From Candidatus Methanarcanum hacksteinii (GTDB lineage: Archaea; Thermoplasmatota; Thermoplasmata; Methanomassiliicoccales; Methanomethylophilaceae), in assembly GCA_006954405.1 (NCBI GenBank), contig LVVQ01000002.1, positions 248,001 through 312,000 of the forward strand: a DNA stretch of 64,000 bases. The letters are read 5' to 3'. The notes below the pieces were generated by a model, which did not search any database, had not been told where the DNA came from, and saw nothing but the letters and a program-made list of their open reading frames with translations. The position numbers and the translations under genes were made by a program. This document shows, one piece after another, positions 16,444 to 25,403 of this stretch; position 1 is the stretch's first letter, and the number at the start of each line of letters is the position of its first letter.

Positions 16444-16902
16444 ATGCACAGGATATTGTTCGTTTGCCACGGTAATATCTGCAGGAGTCCGATGGCCGAG
16501 TTCATAATGAAGGATATCGTCCAGAGGTCTGGGCGCGATGACTTCATCATTGGATCATGCGCCACAAGTACGGAAGAGATCGGTTGTGACATCTATCTTC
16601 CTGCGAAGAGGACGTTGGATCTCCATGGGATCCAATATGAAACAAGGATGGCAAGGCAGATGACCTCTGATGATTATGACAAGCACGATCTTATCATCGC
16701 GATGGATAAGAATAACATCCGTAACATGTCTCGTTTCATCAAAGGGAATCCTGATGGTAAGGTGTCATTGATGATGGATGAGGTCGGGAGACACATCGAT
16801 GTGGCTGACCCGTGGTATACTGGGGATTTCGAGAGGACGTTCGATGACATATCCGAAGCATGTCAAGCATTGTTCTCAAGATTGATATGTGAAAAGAAAT
16901 GA
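16444..16902 (+). CDS. Low-molecular-weight protein tyrosine phosphatase family protein
   Basis: A cytoplasmic phosphatase that would remove phosphate from tyrosine residues or small aryl phosphates. The signature FVCHGNICRSPMAE at residues 7-20 gives the catalytic Cys and Arg (C-x5-R) and the following Ser. The general-acid Asp lies in DPWYTGDFERTFDDI near residue 120. At 152 residues it is full length. It converges on the MMPL exporter gene, sharing a terminator with it. An arsenate reductase role is possible for this fold but less likely with this sequence. Confidence 0.93.
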   Translation: MHRILFVCHGNICRSPMAEFIMKDIVQRSGRDDFIIGSCATSTEEIGCDIYLPAKRTLDLHGIQYETRMARQMTSDDYDKHDLIIAMDKNNIRNMSRFIKGNPDGKVSLMMDEVGRHIDVADPWYTGDFERTFDDISEACQALFSRLICEKK

Positions 16903-16923
16903 GGGGAGGTTTCCCTCTCCCTC
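16901..16923. terminator. Bidirectional terminator between phosphatase and exporter genes
   Basis: GAGGGGAGG-TTTC-CCTCTCCCTC forms a long GC stem with one bulged base, beginning at the phosphatase stop codon and followed by GGTTTTATGTTT on the plus strand. It lies between the two converging genes. Confidence 0.5.
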
Positions 16924-16933
16924 GGTTTTATGT

Positions 16934-19474
16934 TTATTCGGCTCTGTTCTTGTTGAGGAACTTAGGACCTTTCCAGCTCCAATCACCCATGAGGTGCATG
17001 AGAGCAGGTACCATGAATCCGACCATAAGGAGTCCTTCTATGAGGATTCCGAAACCAAGTGCGAATCCGAATTCCTGGAGCATCGATGAGTTCGTGAGGA
17101 GCATAGTGAGGAATGTGCCTCCCATGATCAGTGAACAGAGTGATGTCACTGGTCCGGCTTGTCTCACTGCGTCTTCGATAGCGTCGTGGTTGTCCATTCC
17201 TCTGAGCACGTTCTCTCTTATCCTTGTCGTAAGGAAGATGTCGTAGTCCATACCGAGACCGAGGAGAACGACGAACAGGACTATAGGCACGAGCCAAAGC
17301 ACAGGTATGTCCATCATTGTTCCGAACACGAAGTGTGTGAGTCCGACCGTTGTCATGATACTACAGACGATGGTGAGCATCGATCTTATCGGTGTAAGGT
17401 AGCTTCCAAGGATCAGGAACAGGAGCACTATGAGTGCTATTATCACAACTGTCCTTATGACATCGAATTGCTGCATGACTATGTTAGACACATCTTCCAT
17501 TATGGCTGATATTCCGCCGACATATGTGCTGGCGAACATCGAGGCGTATACTTCATCGTATCCTCCCTCGCCGTGGAAGTCCTCTCTGACATCTTTGATG
17601 AATGCCATCGTGTTGTCGGACATAGGCTTCTCGGATGTTATCACCATCATCTTGACGTACTTTCCATTGTCTGAGATGATTCCGGTGCTCACGTTGAGTA
17701 TTCCGTCTATGACGTTCTCAACAGTTATGCCTGTGCCTGCTGCGATCTTTGTGTTGTATGGGGCATCATAGAGTGTTCCCTCACCTATCTGGGTGGAGAG
17801 GAGTGTCTCTATGGGGGCCTTCACTGCAGACGGGAGTTCTTCGACGAGTGCGTGGTTGATATCAGATGGTGTGTGCGTTTTACCTTGTTCTATTAATTTT
17901 ATTTCTTTTAAACCATAGGATATCTGCCAGGAGTTAGCACCGCTGATCGTACTCACGATACCATTGACTTTGTTTCCATCGTCATCGGTCGCGTACTTGT
18001 ATTTGGTTTCAAGCTCTTGCGAGATCTTCATTATCGTATGTACGGTCGTTGCGAGTGCCCCATCCTTCCATATGAGATATGGTATTTTCATACCAGGACT
18101 CAGTTCAATCATTCCTGCTTTATCCACGATCGAATCGTTGAGTTCGAGCACGATGTATGTCGGCATGATCATTCCGCCGTCAGCCTCACCCATGATCGTG
18201 TTGAGTCCATCTATGGATTCCGAATCAGGCATGATGCTGATCATATCGGCTGAATCATCGCTCGTTGCGAAGATGTACACCATCGGTGCCATGAGGACGA
18301 TACCGACGACGACTATGACTGCTGCATATTTGCGTGTGACATGTGCGACCCATGCGAAGTATTTCTTCGAGAGTTTGCAGATTGTTGCGTAGACACCAGT
18401 CGACTCGCCCCTGTCTATCTTGTTGTATTTGTTGATGTTAGCAGGCCAGAACACCTTCTCCCCTATGAGGTTGATGAGTGCAGGTGTGAATGTGAGCGCT
18501 GCTACGAGTGCTATCACTATACCGAGTGCAAGGACTATTCCCAAGGATCTTACCATCGAGAATGAGCATATGGAGAGTGCTCCGAATCCTATGATGACTG
18601 AGAGACCGGATGTGAAGACCGATTCACCAGCCCACTGGACGGATGTCTTCAATGCTGTAGAGTGATCGGCACCGTGTTTAAGTTCATCTCTGTACCTTGA
18701 TATTATGAACAGTGAGTAGTCGCATCCTGCACCAAGCATTGTGACGAGGATAAGGACCTTCGTGATGTAGAACACACCCATGATGCATCCTATTCCATAA
18801 AGTCCTGTGAGTGCTACACCGAATGCCATTCCTACAACTGCAGGAGGCATGACTGCTGTAACAAGTGCACAGAAGAAGAGACCAAGCAGGATGAAGATGA
18901 GTGCTATACTCAACGGATCGATCTTTGCTATGTCTTCGTTGGATGATATCTCTGTATCATAGTTGATCGCACTGTTACCTGTGACGTAGGTGGTGAGTGT
19001 CGAGTTGGTATTCGTCTTTGCTTCAGAGACTATGTTCCTGATGTTTCCAGTCTCTTTGCTGATGTTGATGTTATCTGCGGCCTCGATCGCGATCATCGAG
19101 ATACCGGATTTGGTGGGATCGACTTTACCATATTCTCCATAATATGCAGCTTTGACGTCATCGCCATACTTTGCATGTAAAAGATTGGAGAATTCTGCGA
19201 ACAGCGCTTTGGATTGTTCGAGTTCATCAGCCGAGTTGTATTTTATCACAAGGATCTCTGACAGGTCGACTGAATTGCTGAATTCGGTGTCTATCAACTT
19301 TTGTCCGTCCGTGGATTCGGAGTTGAGTCCTGACATCTGTGTAAGATCGTATTCGAGGACTTCGTCCGATTTCAATATGAATGGCACGGAGCAGACAAGT
19401 GCTACTATCCAAAGTGCTATGATGACTTTGGAATATTTTTCAATGAAATTCGCTAACTTTGCGAACATGTGCAT
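16934..19474 (-). CDS. MMPL/RND-superfamily membrane exporter
   Basis: An 846-residue transporter with two homologous halves. Each has one N-terminal transmembrane helix, a large extracytoplasmic loop and a bundle of five helices, about 12 helices in total. The proton-relay motifs are GAGCDYSLFIISRYRDE in the first half and GLGMDYDIFLTTRIRE in the second, typical of MMPL-type lipid or drug exporters. It probably exports a lipid, antimicrobial or other hydrophobic compound across the cell membrane using the ion gradient. ATG at 19474 is chosen; the ATG two codons later is possible. It is divergent from a TetR regulator, and palindromes in the 294-bp gap suggest repression by that protein. Confidence 0.92.
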   Translation of the reverse strand: MHMFAKLANFIEKYSKVIIALWIVALVCSVPFILKSDEVLEYDLTQMSGLNSESTDGQKLIDTEFSNSVDLSEILVIKYNSADELEQSKALFAEFSNLLHAKYGDDVKAAYYGEYGKVDPTKSGISMIAIEAADNINISKETGNIRNIVSEAKTNTNSTLTTYVTGNSAINYDTEISSNEDIAKIDPLSIALIFILLGLFFCALVTAVMPPAVVGMAFGVALTGLYGIGCIMGVFYITKVLILVTMLGAGCDYSLFIISRYRDELKHGADHSTALKTSVQWAGESVFTSGLSVIIGFGALSICSFSMVRSLGIVLALGIVIALVAALTFTPALINLIGEKVFWPANINKYNKIDRGESTGVYATICKLSKKYFAWVAHVTRKYAAVIVVVGIVLMAPMVYIFATSDDSADMISIMPDSESIDGLNTIMGEADGGMIMPTYIVLELNDSIVDKAGMIELSPGMKIPYLIWKDGALATTVHTIMKISQELETKYKYATDDDGNKVNGIVSTISGANSWQISYGLKEIKLIEQGKTHTPSDINHALVEELPSAVKAPIETLLSTQIGEGTLYDAPYNTKIAAGTGITVENVIDGILNVSTGIISDNGKYVKMMVITSEKPMSDNTMAFIKDVREDFHGEGGYDEVYASMFASTYVGGISAIMEDVSNIVMQQFDVIRTVVIIALIVLLFLILGSYLTPIRSMLTIVCSIMTTVGLTHFVFGTMMDIPVLWLVPIVLFVVLLGLGMDYDIFLTTRIRENVLRGMDNHDAIEDAVRQAGPVTSLCSLIMGGTFLTMLLTNSSMLQEFGFALGFGILIEGLLMVGFMVPALMHLMGDWSWKGPKFLNKNRAE

Positions 19475-19512
19475 TCACTAAATGCCCGTAGTCATAATGC
19501 GTATATAATGAT

Positions 19513-19550
19513 TTTGAACATGCTCAAATGTTTATTTGTACGTGTTCAAA
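19513..19550. promoter_or_regulatory. Two operator-like palindromes near the exporter start
   Basis: TTTGAACATGCTCAAA (19513-19528) and TTTGTACGTGTTCAAA (19535-19550) share the form TTTG-N8-CAAA with the perfect palindrome at 19713 near the regulator. They lie about 40-75 bases upstream of the exporter ATG, 22 bp apart (two helical turns). They are probable TetR-family operators; the assignment is inferred from position and symmetry. Confidence 0.5.
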
Positions 19551-19712
19551 AACAATTCATTCACGATAACGATCATTACTATAATTTTACTAAATTAAAC
19601 ATATATTATTCTGATTTCTATAATGAATTATACAAAATTAAGATATTTTTGTAAGATTATCCATCTTTTGTTTCATTCATATCAGAGTTTGCTCAAAAAT
19701 GTTCAATAAAAA

Positions 19713-19728
19713 TTTGAGTACACTCAAA
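19713..19728. promoter_or_regulatory. Operator-like palindrome near the TetR start
   Basis: TTTGAGT-AC-ACTCAAA is a perfect inverted repeat with 7-bp arms, 40 bases before the ATG of the regulator. Half-sites TGCTCAAA and TGTTCAA also lie just upstream (19690-19706). It fits an autoregulated TetR gene. Confidence 0.55.
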
Positions 19729-19768
19729 AGTTTATTAATGATGAGTTCATAACCTGCGATCGACAGAA

Positions 19769-20500
19769 ATGGCAATATCAAGGTGCGCCGAGGAAAAACG
19801 TACTTCGGCCGAAGATAAACGTGAAAAATCACGCAGATGCATAATGGAAGCATCATTGGAGCTGTTCTACGAGAACGGTTACCAGAAGACGACCATAAGG
19901 GACATAATAAAGAGAGCAGGGATATTGAACGGAAGTCTTTACAACCGTTTCAAGAGTAAAGAGGAGATCCTGCTCAATATAGTGACCGATATGCTCAATG
20001 CAACATTGAGCGAATGCGAGACACTGTTGAAGAATGAACGCGATATGGTCGTAGTGACCATATTGCCCACGGCATTGGAGGTCTATATCTCAAGTCGCTC
20101 TCCTAAGGCGGCCGATCTCATGTACGAGGTCCACAGATTGTGGTCCACGGTCAATGAGTACACCAAGATGAACATCGATTGGATGAGGAGGTACTTCGAC
20201 AAGTACGGCGTCACGATCACGGATACGTTGGATGCAGAGATCAGCTATCTCATGCTCTTGGGTTCCGTAGGTAACATCTGCGGATACTATGCGAACGGAG
20301 GAGATATCGATTTCAGAAAGATCCTGCACCACATGGCATCGCACGTCGCCATGGAGTTCAAACTGCCGATGTTCGATATCAACAGCACGATCGATAAGGT
20401 CATGTCGATCGTTGAGAAATGTCACATCGTGTTGTACGAGGACGGTCTCGATCTCATAGGTGTCGTAGAGAATTCCGATGCCCTTGTGCCTATACACTGA
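19769..20500 (+). CDS. TetR/AcrR family transcriptional regulator
   Basis: A 243-residue dimeric repressor. The N-terminal DNA-binding domain (about residues 20-70) shows the usual pattern IMEASLELFYENGYQKTTI, then DIIKRAGILNGSLYNRFKSKEEIL, where the recognition helix sits. The remaining helical part binds a small inducer and forms the dimer. It is divergent from the MMPL exporter, with three matching palindromes between them, so it most likely controls both genes and responds to a compound that the exporter removes. A basic N-terminal extension (residues 1-22) is rich in Lys, Arg and Glu. Confidence 0.93.
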   Translation: MAISRCAEEKRTSAEDKREKSRRCIMEASLELFYENGYQKTTIRDIIKRAGILNGSLYNRFKSKEEILLNIVTDMLNATLSECETLLKNERDMVVVTILPTALEVYISSRSPKAADLMYEVHRLWSTVNEYTKMNIDWMRRYFDKYGVTITDTLDAEISYLMLLGSVGNICGYYANGGDIDFRKILHHMASHVAMEFKLPMFDINSTIDKVMSIVEKCHIVLYEDGLDLIGVVENSDALVPIH

Positions 20501-20511
20501 GATCAATGATA

Positions 20512-20537
20512 GGATCGATGGTTCCAACCATCGATCC
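20512..20537 (+). terminator. Terminator hairpin after the TetR gene
   Basis: GGATCGATGGTT-CC-AACCATCGATCC is a perfect 12-bp inverted repeat followed by the T-rich TTCTTCTTTATTTT, twelve bases after the regulator stop codon. Confidence 0.7.
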
Positions 20538-20643
20538 TTCTTCTTTATTTTATATAATAATATATGTAGTGTGGGACGAAGTCATTTCGATGATATCGTC
20601 TATCCCGATTTCAAATACACAACAAGGAACAAGACAAGATGAG

Positions 20644-20716
20644 TGCGAGCGCCGGGATTCGAACCCGAGTTCTAACCTTGGCAAGGTTAAGTGATAACCA
20701 GCTACACTACGCTCAC
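20644..20716 (-). tRNA. tRNA-Gly (anticodon GCC)
   Basis: The minus strand folds as a full cloverleaf: acceptor GTGAGCG with CGCTCGC (one T-G pair), D arm around TAGCTGG, anticodon loop TTGCCAA giving GCC, and T arm CGGGTTCGAATCCCG. The discriminator base is A, and CCA is not encoded. It stands alone. The rest of 20538-20876 holds only the promoter and leader of the helicase gene. Confidence 0.95.
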
Positions 20717-20876
20717 ACGGGTAATCGGTAGATATGCTGGTTCCATATAAACCTTTTCAATGCCTCGTTTTTAAGACAAGTGATCGTCTGTACCATTCCT
20801 ATAAATACTGTACATTAATACGAGTACTGATCGAAGATGGAGTCTGAGTCAGTCTCAGGCAGGAGAATGCATTATT

Positions 20877-22301
20877 ATGATCAGCAAATTCACGGATTTG
20901 GGCATCTCAGAGGATGTCGCTAAAGCAATGGATGACGTCGGATGGGAAGAGCCCACACCTATACAGGTCGCAACGATACCTCAGGGATTGGAGGGAATGG
21001 ACCTGTTCGGACAGGCACAGACAGGTACGGGTAAGACGGGAGCATACGCGTCGATAGTCCTTGGAAGGATACCCGCAGGCAAGAAGATACCTTCTGCGAT
21101 CGTCCTTGTCCCTACGAGGGAGTTAGCACTTCAGGTAGCGGACCAATTCGACCTCCTTTCGAAATATACAGGACACAAGACGGTACCTGTCTACGGCGGT
21201 TCCGGAAAGAAGGCGGATATTGATGTTCAGATCAAATCGCTTCAAAAGGGTTCGGATATAATCGCTGGTACCACAGGTCGTGTCAGGGATATGATCCGCA
21301 GAGGTGCTTTGAATCTCACAGATATCAAAGTACTTGTCCTCGACGAGGCGGATAGGATGCTTGATATGGGATTCATCGAGGATATTGAGATGATCATGTC
21401 CTCCATGCCTAAGGACAAGCAAGTTTTGCTCTTCTCGGCAACTATGACCGAGGACGTGAAGAACCTCGCATACGATTACATGGACAAGCCGAAGGAGATA
21501 ACGGTATCACAGGACGAGGTCGTCCTCGATCTCACCAAACAATACTACATATCCGTCGGAAGAAGGAACAAGATCTGGGCATTGTGCAGGATCCTTGATA
21601 TCGATAAGCCGAAGGCAGTGATCTTCTGTCAGACCAAGAAGATGGTCGATATACTCGATGAGAGATTGAGCGAATTGCATTACAAGGTAGAAGCCATCCA
21701 CGGTGACCTCCCCCAATCCAAGAGGGAGAGGGTCATACAGGATATCAAGGACGATAAGACGGATATCCTGATCGCTACCGATGTCGCCGCAAGAGGACTT
21801 GACATCGATGATATCACATATGTCATCAACTACGACATGCCTGATGATATCGACACCTACATCCACCGTATCGGAAGGACTGGTCGTGCAGGTAAGGAAG
21901 GTACTGCTATCTCATTCGTTACCTCAGAGGAGGAGCACATCGTCAGGGAGTTCTGTCACCGCATCAGCGGAATGACAATCGAGAAACGTGATGTGCCTGA
22001 AGAGGATGGCATGAAGGATACAGTGAGGAAGGTCATCGATTACGATCAGATCTCTGATGTGTTCGGCATGGTGAAATTCGAGGTCAACCTTGGTAAGAAC
22101 GACGGATATGGGAAAGTGTCCCTTGCCGATTTCATCATAAGGAACACGAGGATCTATGACAACGCGATCGGTAAGATACAGATCGGTCCCGATTCGTCCA
22201 TTGTTGAGGTCCACAAGGATTATGGTAACAGGATGACCAAGGATCTCACGAAGTGCAAGCACAAAGGCAAGCACATAACGGTGAAGGTCATTCAGAACTG
22301 A
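20877..22301 (+). CDS. DEAD-box RNA helicase with DbpA-type RNA-binding tail
   Basis: An ATP-dependent RNA helicase of 474 residues, likely active in ribosome assembly or RNA turnover. Motifs in order: Q motif FTDLGISEDV...PTPIQ, motif I AQTGTGKT, Ia PTRELA, II DEAD, III SAT, and VI HRIGRTGRAG. After residue 400 it carries a small domain (VKFEVNLGKNDGYGK..., ending KHKGKHITVKVIQ) like the DbpA RNA-binding fold. The ATG at 20877 is preceded by AGGAG about 10 bases upstream. The leader contains the near-palindrome CTGAGTCAGTCTCAG (about 20844-20858), which may be a regulatory hairpin. A strong terminator follows the gene. Confidence 0.95.
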   Translation: MISKFTDLGISEDVAKAMDDVGWEEPTPIQVATIPQGLEGMDLFGQAQTGTGKTGAYASIVLGRIPAGKKIPSAIVLVPTRELALQVADQFDLLSKYTGHKTVPVYGGSGKKADIDVQIKSLQKGSDIIAGTTGRVRDMIRRGALNLTDIKVLVLDEADRMLDMGFIEDIEMIMSSMPKDKQVLLFSATMTEDVKNLAYDYMDKPKEITVSQDEVVLDLTKQYYISVGRRNKIWALCRILDIDKPKAVIFCQTKKMVDILDERLSELHYKVEAIHGDLPQSKRERVIQDIKDDKTDILIATDVAARGLDIDDITYVINYDMPDDIDTYIHRIGRTGRAGKEGTAISFVTSEEEHIVREFCHRISGMTIEKRDVPEEDGMKDTVRKVIDYDQISDVFGMVKFEVNLGKNDGYGKVSLADFIIRNTRIYDNAIGKIQIGPDSSIVEVHKDYGNRMTKDLTKCKHKGKHITVKVIQN

Positions 22302-22303
22302 AC

Positions 22304-22324
22304 AGGCCCCTCGGGGCCTCTTTT
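22304..22324 (+). terminator. Terminator after the DEAD-box helicase
   Basis: AGGCCCC-TC-GGGGCCT is a perfect 7-bp GC stem followed by CTTTT, two bases after the helicase stop codon. Confidence 0.75.
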
Positions 22325-22364
22325 CCTCGTTATAAATATAATTCTGTAGATTCTCTTCCACCTC

Positions 22365-22649
22365 ATGGAAGATAGGGTCAAGTTAGCTGTCGGAGAGACG
22401 AAGGAAATAATCCTTGACAGCAATCCTACCACAGGTTATTCATGGTCTATCATAAGATCGGATGGATTGGAAGTCATCGAAGAATTCATTTCGGATGATA
22501 CGAACGGTCCCGTTTGCGGTGCTGGGGGTAAACAGCATTACAGATTGAGTGCTAAATGTCCTGGAGAATATGAGTTCATGGCAACCTATCGCAGATCATG
22601 GGAGAATGATGTGATAGAGACATTCTCTTTGAAGATCGATGTAGAATAA
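22365..22649 (+). CDS. Chagasin-like (I42) cysteine-peptidase inhibitor
   Basis: A 94-residue single-domain protein with the three inhibitor loops of the chagasin family in order: NPTTGYSW (residues 20-27), GAGGKQHY (near residue 48), and the third loop reading RRSWEND in place of the usual RPW. It would block papain-like peptidases by wedging these loops into the active site. There is no signal peptide, so it would act inside the cell unless exported another way. A TATA element (TTATAAATATAA, about 22330-22341) about 25 bases before the ATG suggests a leaderless message. No papain-like peptidase is seen in this window. Confidence 0.88.
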   Translation: MEDRVKLAVGETKEIILDSNPTTGYSWSIIRSDGLEVIEEFISDDTNGPVCGAGGKQHYRLSAKCPGEYEFMATYRRSWENDVIETFSLKIDVE

Positions 22650-22677
22650 GATGGATGGGAGTGATCCCCACCCTGTT

Positions 22678-25296
22678 TTATTGCTCGATAACGACCAGGA
22701 TATCTCCGATCTGGAGAGTATCGACGGCCTTTCCGTTGAGCATGAGTCTCTTCTCGAAGTCCAGATATTCAGCTGGAAGTTCGATGGCCCTTCCGTCGAT
22801 ATCGATCTTCATCGGACCGTCTGTGAGTCTCTTCGCTGCATCTGCAGGATCCATCTTAGCGATCTCTGCAACTATCGCCTTCGCATCCGCTTTGAACGCA
22901 GGTCCGAGTTTAGCGTGTACAGGTTTGACTGCTGTGTATTCCTCGGTGAGATCTGCCTTCTCTACGAACTGCAATTCCTTGGCCTTGATCGTCTCCATTA
23001 TGTCCAATTTGGCAGGTTCAAGGATCTTCGCCGATTCTCCGATCAACTGTACCAATTGCAATTCGGCATTGAGTGCGATCTTCTTCTCGGATTTCCATCC
23101 ACGTATGGTTGCGATGACATCTTTGAGTGATTCGCCGACCACTTCTGCATCATCATCTATCGCGATGGGCTCTGGCCATGGGGCGAGGTGGATACTCTTG
23201 ATGCCTTCGAATTTGAGGAAGTGTTCTTGGTAGACATCCTCTGTGACGTGGGGCATGAACGGTGCAAGCAATTTGATGGCTCCGAGGAACACGTTGTAGA
23301 GCGTGTATCTCACAGCATCATCATCCCTTGTCTTGACCATCTCGACATAGTGGTCTGCGAACTCATGCCAAATGAAGTTCTCGATATCCCTCATCGCCTT
23401 GTCGAATGTATAACAATCGAGATACTCCGATACAGATTTCACGGTCTTGGAATATCTGCTGATGATCCATCTGTCGGATGGTCTGAGGTCTTTGCATTCA
23501 GCAGGTTTCTTATCGATGAATCTGCTTATGAATTGTCCGATGTTGAAGACTTTGTTACAAAGCTTCCTTCCTCTGATGACATCCTTCTCCCTGAACGCGT
23601 GGTCGATACCGAGCGAGCATGTCGCCGCATAGTATCTGAGTGCATCCGCACCATATTGTTCGAGGATCGGTATCGGGTCGATGACATTGCCGATCGATGT
23701 GTGCATAGGCGTTCCATCGGGTGCCATGATGAATCCATGGATCATGATATCCTTCCACGGGATCTCATCCTTGATCTGGTGGCTTCTCAGTATGGTGTAG
23801 AATGCCCATGTCCTGATGATGTCATGTGATTGAGGCCTCATTGACATAGGGTAGAGTTTCTTGTGGAGTTCCTCATCCCTTCCCCAGTATGTGTTGTACA
23901 ATGCTGAGCCGGACGAATCCATCCATGTGTCGAACACATCCGTGCATCCGACGAATTCGGTGCATCCGCATTCGGGACATTTGTCCACAGGTGCCTTATC
24001 CTCCGTCGGGTCGCAATAGCACATCTCCTTGGTGGCGCAGACCGCGTGTCCGCATTTCTTACACTCCCATATCGGAACGGGTGTGGCGAATATACGCTGT
24101 CTTCCGAGGACCCAATCCCACTGTAGCGAGTTGGTCCAATCCTGTAACCTGATCTTCATGAATTCAGGGAACCATTTGATCTCATCCGCCCTCTTGAGGA
24201 CCTCTTTCTTGAATTCGAGTGTCTTGAGGAACCATTGGGGTACCTGAAGATATTCTATCGGTGAGTGACATCTCCAGCAGATGGACACCTGTTGCGGATT
24301 ATCCTCCTGTTTCACTAAGATGCCTTGAGCTTTCAGATCGTTGATCGATGCCTCACGTGCTTCCAGGACGGTCATGCCTGCGTATTTGCCTGCAAGTTCC
24401 GTCATCTTACCTGCTTCATCGATACCTTTCTCGAGCTCGAAGTGGTATTTCATGACCCATTCGAGATCATCTTTGTCACCGATCGTACAGATCATGACAT
24501 TTCCGGTCCCGTATTCCATCTTGACCTTAGGGTCTGAGATGACCTTCACATGCCTTCCGAAGAGAGGCGTGATCAATTCTTTGCCGATGAGGTGCTGTTT
24601 CTCCTTATCGTCAGGATGTACAGCCACTGCTTTACAAGTGCAGAGGAGTTCAGGCCTCGTTGTCGCAATAAGTACGAAGTCATCCTCCTTGCCTCCGGCA
24701 ACCTGGAATTTGATGTAATTGAGTTTGTTTATGTTGTCCTTGTACTCCACCTCTGCATCTGCGAGAGCGGTCATACAACCAGGACACCAGTTGACAGGGT
24801 AATTGCCTTTGTAGACGAGGCCCCTGTTGAAGAGATCTACGAACGAGAGCTGTGTGATCCTCCTGTAGTACGGGGCATCGGTCTGATAGTAGATGCTGGG
24901 ATCCATGGATTCACCCAACATCTCGAACTCGTGCGTCATCTGTCCAATCTTCTCGTTGGCGAATTCTTCACAGAGTTCCCTGTATTTCTTCCTGGGCGTA
25001 TCGAGTTTAGTGATGTGATATTTCTTCTCGACCCTGACTTCGATCGGTGTACCGTTGACATCGAAACAGAGTGGGAAGAACACATTCATCCCCTTCATCC
25101 TTCTGTAACGTGCTGCGAAATCGATCAAAGAATAACCGGTCGCGTGACCTAGATGAAGCGTTCCTGAGGCATATCTCGGAGGATTGTCTATGCTGTAGAT
25201 TTCCTTCTCGGATTTAGGATCGAAGCGATAGACTTCCTCCTTCTTCCACATCTCCTGCCAGCGTTTCTCGATTGCTGCGGAATCATATTGCGACAT
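22678..25296 (-). CDS. valS: Valyl-tRNA synthetase
   Basis: A class I synthetase that charges tRNA-Val. The HIGH-type motif is GTLHLGHATGYS near residue 48, the CP1 editing domain occupies about residues 150-350, and a zinc ribbon of cysteines (CKKCGH, CYCDP, CPECGC) lies near residues 415-450. RPQSHDIIRTWAFYT marks it as a ValRS of the archaeal type. The place of KMSKS reads PMHTSIGNVIDP, which lacks both usual lysines. The start at 25296 (MSQYDSAAIEKRWQ) is where homologues begin, and a TATA box (TTTTTATAAGG) lies about 25 bases upstream; longer readings to 25446 are not supported. Length is 872 residues. A long anticodon-binding and coiled C-terminal part follows. Confidence 0.95.
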   Translation of the reverse strand: MSQYDSAAIEKRWQEMWKKEEVYRFDPKSEKEIYSIDNPPRYASGTLHLGHATGYSLIDFAARYRRMKGMNVFFPLCFDVNGTPIEVRVEKKYHITKLDTPRKKYRELCEEFANEKIGQMTHEFEMLGESMDPSIYYQTDAPYYRRITQLSFVDLFNRGLVYKGNYPVNWCPGCMTALADAEVEYKDNINKLNYIKFQVAGGKEDDFVLIATTRPELLCTCKAVAVHPDDKEKQHLIGKELITPLFGRHVKVISDPKVKMEYGTGNVMICTIGDKDDLEWVMKYHFELEKGIDEAGKMTELAGKYAGMTVLEAREASINDLKAQGILVKQEDNPQQVSICWRCHSPIEYLQVPQWFLKTLEFKKEVLKRADEIKWFPEFMKIRLQDWTNSLQWDWVLGRQRIFATPVPIWECKKCGHAVCATKEMCYCDPTEDKAPVDKCPECGCTEFVGCTDVFDTWMDSSGSALYNTYWGRDEELHKKLYPMSMRPQSHDIIRTWAFYTILRSHQIKDEIPWKDIMIHGFIMAPDGTPMHTSIGNVIDPIPILEQYGADALRYYAATCSLGIDHAFREKDVIRGRKLCNKVFNIGQFISRFIDKKPAECKDLRPSDRWIISRYSKTVKSVSEYLDCYTFDKAMRDIENFIWHEFADHYVEMVKTRDDDAVRYTLYNVFLGAIKLLAPFMPHVTEDVYQEHFLKFEGIKSIHLAPWPEPIAIDDDAEVVGESLKDVIATIRGWKSEKKIALNAELQLVQLIGESAKILEPAKLDIMETIKAKELQFVEKADLTEEYTAVKPVHAKLGPAFKADAKAIVAEIAKMDPADAAKRLTDGPMKIDIDGRAIELPAEYLDFEKRLMLNGKAVDTLQIGDILVVIEQ

Positions 25297-25403
25297 GAAT
25301 AGGGGGTAAGGATAATCCTTATAAAAATTAACGCGAAGAGATATAGGAAGAGATGAACATCCACATGGCATCCATCGAAAGAGCTTGTGGTCGGTGATCG
25401 CGT

